A stretch of 32,023 nucleotides of DNA from JANWZL01 sp037445185 (GTDB lineage Bacteria; Pseudomonadota; Gammaproteobacteria; Burkholderiales; Thiobacillaceae), in NCBI GenBank assembly GCA_037445185.1, contig JBBIKZ010000015.1:1-32023 (forward strand), given 5' to 3'. The position numbers were made by a program, and so were the translations under genes. The notes under the pieces are model-generated. The model was not told where the DNA came from, did not search any database, and saw only the letters and a program-made list of their open reading frames with translations. Shown here piece after piece: positions 7,754 to 15,409 of this stretch. How positions within the stretch are numbered: position 1 is the first letter of the stretch; every line of letters starts with the position of its first letter.

Positions 7754-7783
7754 ATCATATCGGGTGGGTACGGGCCGATGCAA
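7754..7783 (-). promoter_or_regulatory. Promoter of the riboswitch-btuB transcript
   Basis: On the minus strand TTGCAT (7783-7778) and TATGAT (7759-7754) are 18 bp apart, placing the start of transcription a few bases before the riboswitch aptamer. The position fits; strength is inferred. Confidence 0.6.
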
Positions 7784-7815
7784 CCGGGCCCGAAAATCCG
7801 TTTGGGCAGGGCAGA

Positions 7816-7850
7816 CAATAGTTGACAATTAAACTCAACAATTGCAGTAT
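7816..7850 (+). promoter_or_regulatory. Promoter with inverted repeat before the TusE/DsrC-like gene
   Basis: TTGACA at 7822-7827 is followed after 17 bp by CAGTAT (7845-7850), a weak -10. CAATAGTTGA (7816-7825) and TCAACAATTG (7835-7844) form an inverted repeat with 9 of 10 pairs matching and a 9-nt spacer. The repeat covers the -35 and the spacer, so it may be an operator for a repressor. Regulator unknown. Confidence 0.5.
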
Positions 7851-7907
7851 GGCGCAACCGAACCCGGTACATCCGTATTGACACATCTATTGAGAGGAAG
7901 GGAAAAC

Positions 7908-8240
7908 ATGGAACTGGTCATCAATGGCAGAACGATCGAGACCGATGCCGAAGGCTATCTGGTCAATCTCGAGGATTGGTCGCCGGAAGTGGCGGAATAC
8001 CTGGCCCAGCAGGACAAGCTGACCTTGGGCGAGAACCACTGGAAGATCATCAACTACATGCGCGACTACTTCCACGAGTACGGCACGGCGCCCAATCTGC
8101 GCATCCTGCAAAAGGCCCTGAAGGAGGAGTTCGGCGAGGAGTGGGGCGACAAGAAGTTCCTCTTCGACCTCTTCCCCTATGGCCCGGCCAAGCAGGCCGG
8201 GCGTTACGCCGGTACACCGAAGCCCACCGGCTGCGTCTGA
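7908..8240 (+). CDS. tusE: TusE/DsrC-family sulfur carrier, C-terminal cysteine only
   Basis: The 110-residue protein is a clear DsrC/TusE/DsvC-family member: EGYLVNLEDWSPEVAEYLA, LTLGENHWKIINYMRDYF, APNLRILQKALKEEFG and the flexible C-terminal arm ending KPTGCV. Family proteins carry persulfide sulfur on the penultimate cysteine (CysA, here C109). The second arm cysteine of true DsrC (CysB, 11 residues earlier) is replaced by G98, so it cannot form the CysA-CysB disulfide needed for trisulfide chemistry and is of the TusE type. In TusE the role is sulfur relay to tRNA thiolation; no tusBCD genes are nearby, so a role in sulfur oxidation is also possible. GAGGAAGGG precedes the ATG at 7908. 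The gene is convergent with a second family member that has the opposite cysteine pattern. Confidence 0.92.
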   Translation: MELVINGRTIETDAEGYLVNLEDWSPEVAEYLAQQDKLTLGENHWKIINYMRDYFHEYGTAPNLRILQKALKEEFGEEWGDKKFLFDLFPYGPAKQAGRYAGTPKPTGCV

Positions 8241-8312
8241 GGGCGCTCACCGTCTCTGGCGGGATGCCGCCCTCAGCCGGCGGTCGAGCCCGCCGCGCTG
8301 TCGGGAGACATG

Positions 8313-8337
8313 AAAAAGCCCCGCGAGGCGGGGCTTT
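8313..8337. terminator. Bidirectional terminator between the two DsrC-family genes
   Basis: AAAGCCCCGC-GAG-GCGGGGCTTT (8315-8337) is a perfect 10-bp stem with a 3-nt loop. On the minus strand it is followed by a run of five T, on the plus strand by only three, so it is strongest for the minus-strand gene but can serve both convergent genes. Confidence 0.85.
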
Positions 8338-8381
8338 GCGTTGGCAGTCAGACTTGGGATGGGTTGTCTGACTCGCCCGCC

Positions 8382-8747
8382 TCAGTGGACGGTACCGAAC
8401 GACCGGTCGATGCTCCCCGGCGGTACGGGGATGCCGGCCAGGCGGCAGCCCTGGGTCACGGGACCGCCGGGAAAGAGCTTGTACAGATAGCGCAGCCCAC
8501 CGTAATCCGCATAGGCCGACTCCAGGGACTTGAGCAGGCTGCGGGCATTGGGGGCGGGGCCGCACTCGGCGTACAGGTCGCGCAGATGGCAGATGACATC
8601 GAGGCGCTCATCATTCAGAGCCAGACCCTCGGCCGCGGCCCGTTCTCGGGCACGCGCCTCGGTCCAGGTTTCCAGATCCTGGAGATAGGACTCGGCCTCG
8701 CAGTGCGCCATGTGCTCGGCGTTGATCAGCTTGTTGATGTCCATCAT
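8382..8747 (-). CDS. Divergent DsrC-family protein with CysB but no CysA
   Basis: The 121-residue protein matches the DsrC/TusE fold in its second half: LDVICHLRDLYAECGPAPNARSLLKSLE, then YLYKLFPGGPVTQGCRLAGIPVPPG. The arm cysteine C101 aligns with CysB of DsrC, while the position of the penultimate CysA is S112. The tail then runs on for nine residues (IDRSFGTVH) where normal DsrC ends. Three other cysteines (C16, C53, C62) are outside the arm. It therefore cannot carry sulfur in the usual way; a regulatory or partner role is possible, as proposed for cysteine-poor DsrC relatives. AAGGAG (8760-8755) lies 7 nt before the ATG at 8747, which fixes the start; an open frame to 8807 is ignored. 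It has its own promoter-like sequence and a strong terminator. Confidence 0.85.
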   Translation of the reverse strand: MMDINKLINAEHMAHCEAESYLQDLETWTEARARERAAAEGLALNDERLDVICHLRDLYAECGPAPNARSLLKSLESAYADYGGLRYLYKLFPGGPVTQGCRLAGIPVPPGSIDRSFGTVH

Positions 8748-8790
8748 GGTCGGTCTCCTTGCGTTGAACCCCGTCGCGCGGGTTGATTCA

Positions 8791-8818
8791 TCCATAGCAA
8801 AGATCACCGCAAATGCAA
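8791..8818 (-). promoter_or_regulatory. Promoter of the divergent DsrC-family gene
   Basis: On the minus strand TTGCAT (8818-8813) and TATGGA (8796-8791) are 16 bp apart in an AT-rich stretch, about 45 nt before the start codon. The spacing is slightly short, so it is a moderate call. Confidence 0.4.
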
Positions 8819-8842
8819 CAAGTCATTGAAAATAATACATAA

Positions 8843-9697
8843 TCATCCGCTTATCTCGCGCACGACGCGCAGCCCCAGATTGGTGTCCATCTCGCTGCGC
8901 ATCCTGGGTCTGCGTGCCGCGAAGCGGGCGTCCCGCACCCCTTCGAACCAGGAACCGCCCTTGGTGACGATCCATTGGCCGGCATGGCCTGCGGCCGAGT
9001 TTTCCGGGTCGAGCGGGCCCTGCCAGAGATCGGTGGTGAGTTCCCAGACGTTGCCGTGCACCTCGTGCAGCCCCCACACGTTGGCGGGGTAGCTGCCGAC
9101 ATCGCACACCCGGTGCAGCGGCACGCAGAAGGGCAGCCAGCTGCGCCAGCCTGACCGGGCGACGCCCACGAGCGAGGCGGTGTTGGCCTCCCCGCAGCCC
9201 AGACGGTCGCCGAAGCAGTAGTCGGTCAGGCTACCGGCCCGGGCGGCGTACTCCCATTCCCGTTCGTCCGGCAGGCGGTAGCGCTGGCCGGTCTCATGGC
9301 TCAACCAGTCCAGATAACCCTGGGCATCGAGGCTGCTGATGTTGATCACCGGTTGCCGCCCTTGCGACTGGATCAGATGGTCGGGCCAGACCAGACCGGC
9401 GGCTTGGGCATAGCGCGCATACTCCTCGGCGGTGACGGCGAAACGCCCGATGGCATAAGGGCTGGCGATCTCCGCCACCCGCCGGGCGAGTTCCCCGAAA
9501 CGGCGAGCGTCGTCGGCGCTGCCCATGAGGAAACGGCCGGGCGGGATGACCGCGAGCTCGGGGCCGTGTCCGCCGCTCTTCAGTCTGTCCGTGAAAAAGG
9601 GATCGAGCCCTGCCGCCTGCGCCGCTTCGGCTTGGCATCTGCGCAACTGCGCGGGGGTGAGATCGTGGATGAGGCCGGCGAGGGTCGTGCTGTCCAT
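8843..9697 (-). CDS. SUMF1/FGE-sulfatase domain protein without the catalytic cysteine pair
   Basis: The 284-residue protein has an N-terminal helical part (about 1-40) followed by a formylglycine-generating-enzyme-like fold: VIPPGRFLMGS (about 50-60), YRLPDEREWEYAARAG, a GLHEVHGNVWELTTDLW segment and the terminal KGGSWFEG...LGLRVVREI. True FGE uses two cysteines in the C-terminal part; here the segment after GGSW has none, so it is not expected to oxidise sulfatase cysteines. Such SUMF1 domains also serve as sugar- or ligand-binding modules. The start at 9697 has AGGAC about 8 nt upstream and gives the family-like N-terminus. It lies 35 nt behind moaC on the same strand. Confidence 0.85.
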   Translation of the reverse strand: MDSTTLAGLIHDLTPAQLRRCQAEAAQAAGLDPFFTDRLKSGGHGPELAVIPPGRFLMGSADDARRFGELARRVAEIASPYAIGRFAVTAEEYARYAQAAGLVWPDHLIQSQGRQPVINISSLDAQGYLDWLSHETGQRYRLPDEREWEYAARAGSLTDYCFGDRLGCGEANTASLVGVARSGWRSWLPFCVPLHRVCDVGSYPANVWGLHEVHGNVWELTTDLWQGPLDPENSAAGHAGQWIVTKGGSWFEGVRDARFAARRPRMRSEMDTNLGLRVVREISG

Positions 9698-9732
9698 GCA
9701 CGTTTGTCCTGGACGATGCCGGACGGTTCCGT

Positions 9733-10209
9733 TCAGCCCGACTTCCAGTGACCGGACTTGCCCCCAAGCTTTTCGAGCAGACGGATGTTTTCGATCACCA
9801 TGCCACGATCCGCCGCCTTGCACATGTCGTAGACGGTCATCAGGGCCACGCCGACCGCGGTCAGGGCCTCCATTTCCACGCCGGTGCGGCCGACCGTCTC
9901 GGCGGTGGCGGTGCAGACGATGCCATGTCCCGGAAGGTCGACATCGAAGTCCACACGGATGCGTGTGAGGGCGATGGGGTGGCACAGGGGGATCAAGTCC
10001 GCGGTGCGCTTCGCGCCCATGATGCCGGCCAGCCGGGCGACGCCGAGGACATCGCCCTTCTTGCTGTCGCCGGCCAGGATACGCTCCAGGGTGTGCGGCT
10101 GCATGCGGATCACGCCAGTGGCCACGGCGACGCGACGGGTTTCCGGCTTCGCGCCCACGTCCACCATGATGGCGCGGCCCTGATCATCGAAATGGGTCAA
10201 CTCCGACAT
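9733..10209 (-). CDS. moaC: Cyclic pyranopterin monophosphate synthase MoaC
   Basis: The 158-residue protein is a full-length MoaC: LTHFDDQGRAIMVDVGAKPETRR at the N-terminus, KKGDVLGVARLAGIMGAKRT, LIPLCHPIALT, TGVEMEALTAVGVALMTVYDMCKA and the C-terminal KSGHW. MoaC acts with MoaA to turn GTP into cyclic pyranopterin monophosphate, the first intermediate of molybdenum cofactor, in the cytoplasm. No other moa gene is in the window. It is divergent from the BepA-like gene (40 nt between starts) and is followed by the SUMF1-domain gene. Confidence 0.97.
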   Translation of the reverse strand: MSELTHFDDQGRAIMVDVGAKPETRRVAVATGVIRMQPHTLERILAGDSKKGDVLGVARLAGIMGAKRTADLIPLCHPIALTRIRVDFDVDLPGHGIVCTATAETVGRTGVEMEALTAVGVALMTVYDMCKAADRGMVIENIRLLEKLGGKSGHWKSG

Positions 10210-10249
10210 CGTGCAAGGAACCGGTTGGGGGTGGGGCTATCATAGCCTC

Positions 10250-11671
10250 ATGCACATTCGCCACGCCATTGCGCTTGCCCTGATCGTCGCCTTTCCCATC
10301 CGGGCGAGCGAGCTGCCGGACCTGGGCGAATCGGCGCGCACCACCCTGAGCGAGGCGCAGGAGACCCGGCTGGGGCGCGAGATCATGCAGCAGATCCAGG
10401 CCAGCCGGGACTATCTCGACGATGCCGAGATCACCGAGTATCTCAATGCCCTCGGCGACCGGCTCGCCGCCAACAGCCCGAGCCCCTACCGCCGCTTCGA
10501 ATTCTTCGTGGTGCGCGATCCCACCATCAATGCCTTCGCCCTGCCGGGTGGTTACATCGGCGTGCACACCGGACTCATCTCGGCGGTGCGCAACGAGTCC
10601 GAGCTGGCCGCCGTCCTGGCACACGAGATCGCCCATGTGACCCAGAACCACATCGCCCGCATGGTGGATGCCCAAAAGAGCTCGGGCCTGGCCACGCTGG
10701 CCGCCTTGGCCGTCGCCATCCTGGCGGCACGCGCCAACAGCCAGGTCTCGCAGGCCGCCGTCACCCTGGCCGGGGCCATGAATGTGCAGAGTCAGCTCGA
10801 TTTCAGCCGTGACCACGAGCGGGAGGCGGATCGGGTCGGACTGCAGACCCTCGTGCAGGCCGGTTACGCCCCTGCCGGCATGGTGAGCTTCTTCGAGCGT
10901 CTGCAGGCCGAGGGCCGCCTGGTCGAGAGCAATGCGCCGGCCTATCTGCGCACCCATCCGCTCACGTTCCAACGCATCGCGGACATGCAAAACCGCGTGG
11001 CCGACATGCCCTATCGCCAGCACCAGGACAGCCTGGAGTTTCGCCTGATCAGGGCGCGGGTGTGGGCCGAGGAGGGCGACGCGGCGCGCGCCCTGCAGGC
11101 TTTCGAGGCGCGGGCGCGCAGTGAGGCGGACGACGTCGCCATCTGGTACGGCCTGGCCCTCGCGGCGTTGCGCGCCGGCGAGCCGGGGCGCGCCGGCCAG
11201 GCGGTCGAGCGGCTCGATGCCCTGGTCGTGCACTCGCCCATCGTCGCCGGCGCGGCGATGCAAGTGGAGCAGGCCCTGGGGCAGGTCGACCGCGCCATCG
11301 CCCGGGGCAAGGCCGCCCTCAGGCGGTATTCCGCCCACCGTCCCCTCGTCTACACCTACACCCGCACCCTGCTCGATGCCAAGCAGAGCGCCGAGGCGCT
11401 GCGTTTCGTCGAGGAGCAACTCCTGACCTGGCCGGAGGATGCGGCGCTGCACGCCCTGAAGGCGCGCGCCCATGCGGCGCTGGGGCAGAGGCTGGAGGCA
11501 CACCTGGCGCAGGCCGAGGCACACCTGCGGCAGGGCGCGCTCGGCGCCGCCATCGAGCAGTTGCAGCTCGCGGTGCGCAGCGGCAGCGGCGACTTCCACA
11601 AGATGTCCATCGCCGAGGCGCGCCTGCGCGAGGTCAGGGCGCTGCAGCAGCAGGAGGCGATGCGAAGATAG
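10250..11671 (+). CDS. bepA: Periplasmic M48 metalloprotease with TPR region, BepA-like
   Basis: The 473-residue protein has a short signal peptide (about 1-19), an M48 zinc metalloprotease domain with HEIAH at 125-129 and the third ligand E192 in EREADRVG, and a C-terminal half of helical TPR-type repeats (about 270-465). This architecture is that of BepA (YfgC), which checks assembly of outer-membrane proteins and LptD in the periplasm. The ATG at 10250 is chosen because the signal peptide starts there; an upstream in-frame extension to 10211 is not protein-like and overlaps the start region of moaC. A small imperfect stem (about 11672-11695) follows the stop. Confidence 0.93.
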   Translation: MHIRHAIALALIVAFPIRASELPDLGESARTTLSEAQETRLGREIMQQIQASRDYLDDAEITEYLNALGDRLAANSPSPYRRFEFFVVRDPTINAFALPGGYIGVHTGLISAVRNESELAAVLAHEIAHVTQNHIARMVDAQKSSGLATLAALAVAILAARANSQVSQAAVTLAGAMNVQSQLDFSRDHEREADRVGLQTLVQAGYAPAGMVSFFERLQAEGRLVESNAPAYLRTHPLTFQRIADMQNRVADMPYRQHQDSLEFRLIRARVWAEEGDAARALQAFEARARSEADDVAIWYGLALAALRAGEPGRAGQAVERLDALVVHSPIVAGAAMQVEQALGQVDRAIARGKAALRRYSAHRPLVYTYTRTLLDAKQSAEALRFVEEQLLTWPEDAALHALKARAHAALGQRLEAHLAQAEAHLRQGALGAAIEQLQLAVRSGSGDFHKMSIAEARLREVRALQQQEAMRR

Positions 11672-11853
11672 GCCGGCGAGGGCAAAGCTCGCTTTCGGCG
11701 CTGACTCTCGGACGATGTGCCGGCCTGCCCGTCTGAGGCACGACCGGCCGTCCCGCGGCATCTACCTAGTCCCTTGGACCATAGTTACCATTTACCCGCC
11801 TGCCACCGGCCCGGACAATGCCGCGGTCCGACACCATCGTGAGGAGAGCGAAC

Positions 11854-13581
11854 ATGTCCATGTCCCGACGCGAGTTTCTGCAGGTCTTGGCCGCCGCCGC
11901 CGCATCCGGGCTGGCCCTGGACAGCAGGTCCGTGCTGGCCGGCAACCTGCCCAGCGGTTACTACGACATGCCGCCGGCGGGCAACGTCTCCTTCCTCCAT
12001 TTCACCGATTGTCACGCCCAGCTGCTGCCCATCTGGTTCCGTGAACCCAACGTCAACCTCGGCGTGGGCGCCATGGCCGGCAAGGTGCCCCACCTGGTCG
12101 GCCACCATTTCCTCAAACACTTTGGCATCAAGCCCGGCACCGCCGACGCGCATGCCTTCACCTATCTCGACTTCCAGACGGCCGCCAAGACCTATGGCAA
12201 GGTGGGCGGTTTTGCCCACTTGAAGACCCTGGTCGACAAGGTGCGGGCCTCGCGTCCCGGTGCCTTGTTGCTGGACGGGGGGGACACCTGGCAGGGTTCC
12301 GCGACCTCGTTGTGGACCAACGCGCAGGACATGGTGGATGCCTGCATCGCGCTCGGTGTCAACCTCATGACCCCGCACTGGGAGGCCACTTTCGGTGCCG
12401 ACCGGGTGATGCAGGTGGTGCAGAACGATTTCGCCAAGAACGGCGTCGAGTTCGTCGCCCAGAACATCGTCACCAGCGATTTCGGCGACCAGGTGTTCAA
12501 GCCCTACGTGCTCAAGGAGGTCAACGGCGTCACGGTGGCCGTGGTCGGCCAGGCCTTCCCCTACACGCCCATCGCCAACCCCCGCTACCTGGTGCCGGAC
12601 TGGTCCTATGGCATCCGCGACGACTCCATGCAGAAGTGGGTCAACGAGGCCCGCGCCAAGGGGGCCAAGGTCGTCGTCGTCCTGTCGCACAACGGCATGG
12701 ACGTGGACCTCAAGCTGGCGAGCCGGGTCGACGGCATCGATGCCATCTTCGGCGGTCACACCCACGACGGGGTGTTCCAGCCGGTGCCGGTCAAGACCCC
12801 CAACGGCGGCACCTGTCTGGTCACCAACGCCGGCTCGAACGGCAAGTTCCTCGGCGTCATGGACTTCGACGTCAGGGACGGCAGGATCCGCGGCTGGAAG
12901 TACCGCCTGCTGCCGGTGTTCGCCAACTTCCTGCCGGCCGATGCGAAGATGGAGGCCCTGATCAAAAAGATCCGCGCACCCTATGAGGCCAAGCTCAACG
13001 AGGTGCTGGCGGTGAACGACGGCGATGTGCTCTACCGCCGCGGCAATTTCAACGGCACCTGGGACCAGCTCATCTGCGACGCGCTGATGGAGGTGAAGGG
13101 GGCGGATGCCGCCTTCTCGCCGGGTTTCCGCTGGGGCACCACCATCCTGCCGGGCGAGTCCATCACCAGGGAGCGGCTGATGGACCAGACCGCCATCACC
13201 TATCCCTACACCACGCTGACCCCCATGAGCGGCGAGATGATCAAGACCATCATGGAGGACGTCTGCGACAACCTCTTCAACCCCGACCCCTATTACCAGC
13301 AGGGCGGCGACATGGTGCGGGTGGGCGGCATCGAGTACACCATCGCCCCCAACGCGCGCATGGGCGAGCGTATCCGTGACATGCGCATCAAGGGTAAGCC
13401 GGTCGAGGCCAACAAGACCTACAAGGTCGCCGGCTGGGCGCCGGTGGCCGAGGGGGCGAGCGGCACGCCGGTCTGGGAGGTGGTGGCCGAATATCTGCGT
13501 GGCAAGAAGGTGATCAAGGGCGTCAGGCTCAACACGCCCAAGATCGTCGGCATGGCGAACAACCCCGGCATGGCGTTCTGA
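11854..13581 (+). CDS. soxB: Thiosulfohydrolase SoxB
   Basis: The 575-residue protein starts with a twin-arginine signal (SRREFLQ, then a hydrophobic stretch and LAG) and is exported folded by Tat to the periplasm. Its metallophosphatase core carries the SoxB metal-site residues D52 and H54 (FTDCHAQL), D144 (GGDTWQGS), H175 (MTPHWE), H279 (SHNGMD), H302 and H304 (GGHTHD), followed by a 5'-nucleotidase-like C-terminal domain. SoxB hydrolyses the sulfate group from SoxYZ-bound thiosulfate intermediates. No soxXA, soxYZ or soxCD genes are nearby, so soxB stands alone here. AGGAG lies 7 nt before the ATG at 11854. Confidence 0.97.
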   Translation: MSMSRREFLQVLAAAAASGLALDSRSVLAGNLPSGYYDMPPAGNVSFLHFTDCHAQLLPIWFREPNVNLGVGAMAGKVPHLVGHHFLKHFGIKPGTADAHAFTYLDFQTAAKTYGKVGGFAHLKTLVDKVRASRPGALLLDGGDTWQGSATSLWTNAQDMVDACIALGVNLMTPHWEATFGADRVMQVVQNDFAKNGVEFVAQNIVTSDFGDQVFKPYVLKEVNGVTVAVVGQAFPYTPIANPRYLVPDWSYGIRDDSMQKWVNEARAKGAKVVVVLSHNGMDVDLKLASRVDGIDAIFGGHTHDGVFQPVPVKTPNGGTCLVTNAGSNGKFLGVMDFDVRDGRIRGWKYRLLPVFANFLPADAKMEALIKKIRAPYEAKLNEVLAVNDGDVLYRRGNFNGTWDQLICDALMEVKGADAAFSPGFRWGTTILPGESITRERLMDQTAITYPYTTLTPMSGEMIKTIMEDVCDNLFNPDPYYQQGGDMVRVGGIEYTIAPNARMGERIRDMRIKGKPVEANKTYKVAGWAPVAEGASGTPVWEVVAEYLRGKKVIKGVRLNTPKIVGMANNPGMAF

Positions 13582-13624
13582 CCCGCCCACGCCGAGCGGC
13601 GGTCTGCGCCCCCGTCGTGAAGAA

Positions 13625-13646
13625 GTCCCACAGGCGTGGACCTTTT
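13625..13646 (+). terminator. Terminator after soxB
   Basis: GTCCCAC-AGGC-GTGGAC forms a stem with one bulged C, followed by CTTTTT. It ends the soxB transcript before the convergent dut gene. The stem is short, so confidence is moderate. Confidence 0.55.
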
Positions 13647-13713
13647 TCGTGCGTGCGCGGCGCCGACCGGGGCGCGGCAGCGGCCGCGCAGATCACGGCG
13701 GCGCTCGTCTGGG

Positions 13714-14160
13714 TTAGGCCTTGCCCGTGCTGCCGAAGCCGCCGGTGCCCCGCTGGCTTTGCGCGAATTCCTGCACCAGGCGGAATTTCGCCTGCACCAC
13801 GGGCACGATGACCATCTGCGCGATGCGCTCGAGCGGCGCGATGGTGAAGGCCTCCTGGCCGCGGTTCCAGACCGAGACCATGAGCTCGCCCTGGTAGTCC
13901 GAGTCGATGAGGCCGACCAAATTGCCCAGCACCACGCCGTGTTTGTGGCCCAGCCCGGAGCGCGGCAGGATCATGGCGGCATAGCCGGGGTCGGCCAAGT
14001 GGATGGCAAACCCCGTCGGGATCAGGCGGGTCTCGCCCGGGTTCAGGGTGAGCGGGGCGTCCAGGCAGGCGCGCAGGTCCAGCCCCGCCGCGCCCGGGGT
14101 GGCGTAGTGGGGCAGCTGGCCGCCGATGCGGGGGTCGAGGAGCTTGAGGTCTACGTACAT
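13714..14160 (-). CDS. dut: dUTP diphosphatase
   Basis: The 148-residue protein is a trimeric-type dUTPase, which cleaves dUTP to dUMP and pyrophosphate and keeps uracil out of DNA. All five family motifs are visible: TPGAAGLDLRA, PRSGLGHKHG, GNLVGLIDSDYQGEL, AQMVIVPV and the C-terminal RGTGGFGSTG that closes over the nucleotide. It starts one nt after the stop of coaBC (TGA-C-ATG), so the two are translationally coupled, an arrangement common in proteobacteria. It is convergent with soxB. Confidence 0.97.
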   Translation of the reverse strand: MYVDLKLLDPRIGGQLPHYATPGAAGLDLRACLDAPLTLNPGETRLIPTGFAIHLADPGYAAMILPRSGLGHKHGVVLGNLVGLIDSDYQGELMVSVWNRGQEAFTIAPLERIAQMVIVPVVQAKFRLVQEFAQSQRGTGGFGSTGKA

Positions 14161-14161
14161 G

Positions 14162-15355
14162 TCACTGAAACAGGCCGTTGTAGAGGTTAGCGATGTGTTC
14201 GATGAGCCTTCGCGCCTGGGTCAGCTTGTCGGCACGGGGCAGGCGGTGCTGGCCGTCGTCGTCGAGCAGCAGCAGCTCGACCTCGTCGGCGCCGATCGCC
14301 TCGCGCGCGTCGTTGGCGACGATGAGCGGCAGGTGTTTACGGCGCCGCTTGAGCTCGGCGTACTCCTCCAGGTTCTCGATTTCGGCGGCAAAGCCGACGC
14401 AGAACGGGGGCTTGGGACGGCTCGCCACATTGGCGAGGATGTCCGGGTTGGGCGCCAGCTCCAGGGTGAGGATGTGGGCATCCTTCTTGATCTTCATCTC
14501 GCTGGGATTGAGCACGTAGTAGTCGGCCACCGCCGCCACCGAGATGAAGATGTCGGCGGCGTCGACCTCGGCCTCCACCGCCTCGAGCATCTCCTGGGCT
14601 GAGGTCACGCGCAGGACTCGGGCCCCAGCGGGCGCGGCAAGGCAGGTGGGGCCGGTGACCAGGGTCACTGCCGCGCCGGCCTCCACGGCGGCGCGCGCGA
14701 CGCTGTAGCCCATCTTGCCGGAACTCAGGTTGGTGATGCCGCGCACCGCGTCGATGGCCTCGAAGGTGGGGCCGGCGGTGATGAGCAGCTTGAGGCCCTT
14801 GAGCCGTTTGGGCCTGAATCTCGCCTGCAGGGCCTCCGCGATCTGGGCCGGTTCGAGCAGGCGGCCGTAGCCGGTCTCGCCGCAGGCCTGCTCGCCCTCG
14901 ACCGGTCCCAGCAGGATGACGCCGTCCGCCTCGAGCTGGGCGACATTGCGCCGGGTGGCGGGGTGATCCCACATCTGCCGGTTCATGGCCGGGGCGAGCA
15001 GCAAGGGGCAGTCGCGCGCCAGGCAGAGGGTGGAGAGCAGGTCGTCGGCGCGCCCCTGGGCGAGCTTGGCCAGGAAGTCGGCCGAGGCGGGGGCCACCAG
15101 GACGGCATCCGTGCCGCGGGTGAGCTCGATGTGGGCCATGCCGCCCGCAGCCCGTTCGTCCCACAGGTCGGTGTAGACGGGGTGGCCGGTGATGGCCTGG
15201 AAGGTGGCCGGCCCGACGAAGTGACGCGCCGCCGCGGTCATCACCGCCTGCACCTCCACCCCGTCCTTCACCAGCAGGCGGGCCAGCTCCGCCGCCTTGT
15301 AGGCGGCCACACCGCCGGTGATGCCCAGCACGATGCGTTTGATGGGGGTCTCCAT
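14162..15355 (-). CDS. coaBC: Bifunctional phosphopantothenoylcysteine decarboxylase/synthetase
   Basis: The 397-residue protein joins two steps of coenzyme A synthesis. The N-terminal flavin-dependent CoaC domain (about 1-180) has LGITGGVAAYK, PASADFLAKLAQG, APAMNRQMW and the ACGETGYGRL lid with its catalytic cysteine. The C-terminal CTP-dependent CoaB domain has TAGPTFEAIDAVRGITN, SSGKMG and AAVADY. The ATG at 15355 gives the normal N-terminus (METPIKRIVLGITGG), although no good ribosome site is visible before it; a TTG four codons earlier is in frame. It is divergent from radC and coupled to dut. Confidence 0.96.
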   Translation of the reverse strand: METPIKRIVLGITGGVAAYKAAELARLLVKDGVEVQAVMTAAARHFVGPATFQAITGHPVYTDLWDERAAGGMAHIELTRGTDAVLVAPASADFLAKLAQGRADDLLSTLCLARDCPLLLAPAMNRQMWDHPATRRNVAQLEADGVILLGPVEGEQACGETGYGRLLEPAQIAEALQARFRPKRLKGLKLLITAGPTFEAIDAVRGITNLSSGKMGYSVARAAVEAGAAVTLVTGPTCLAAPAGARVLRVTSAQEMLEAVEAEVDAADIFISVAAVADYYVLNPSEMKIKKDAHILTLELAPNPDILANVASRPKPPFCVGFAAEIENLEEYAELKRRRKHLPLIVANDAREAIGADEVELLLLDDDGQHRLPRADKLTQARRLIEHIANLYNGLFQ

Positions 15356-15409
15356 CCTGAGGCACAAATTGATTACAGTTTCGTCATTCTACAAAGACGG
15401 GAGGGCAAG

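Noticed and set aside
11785..13590. Minus-strand frame of 601 codons
   Set aside because: Antisense of soxB, which has all its metal-site residues.
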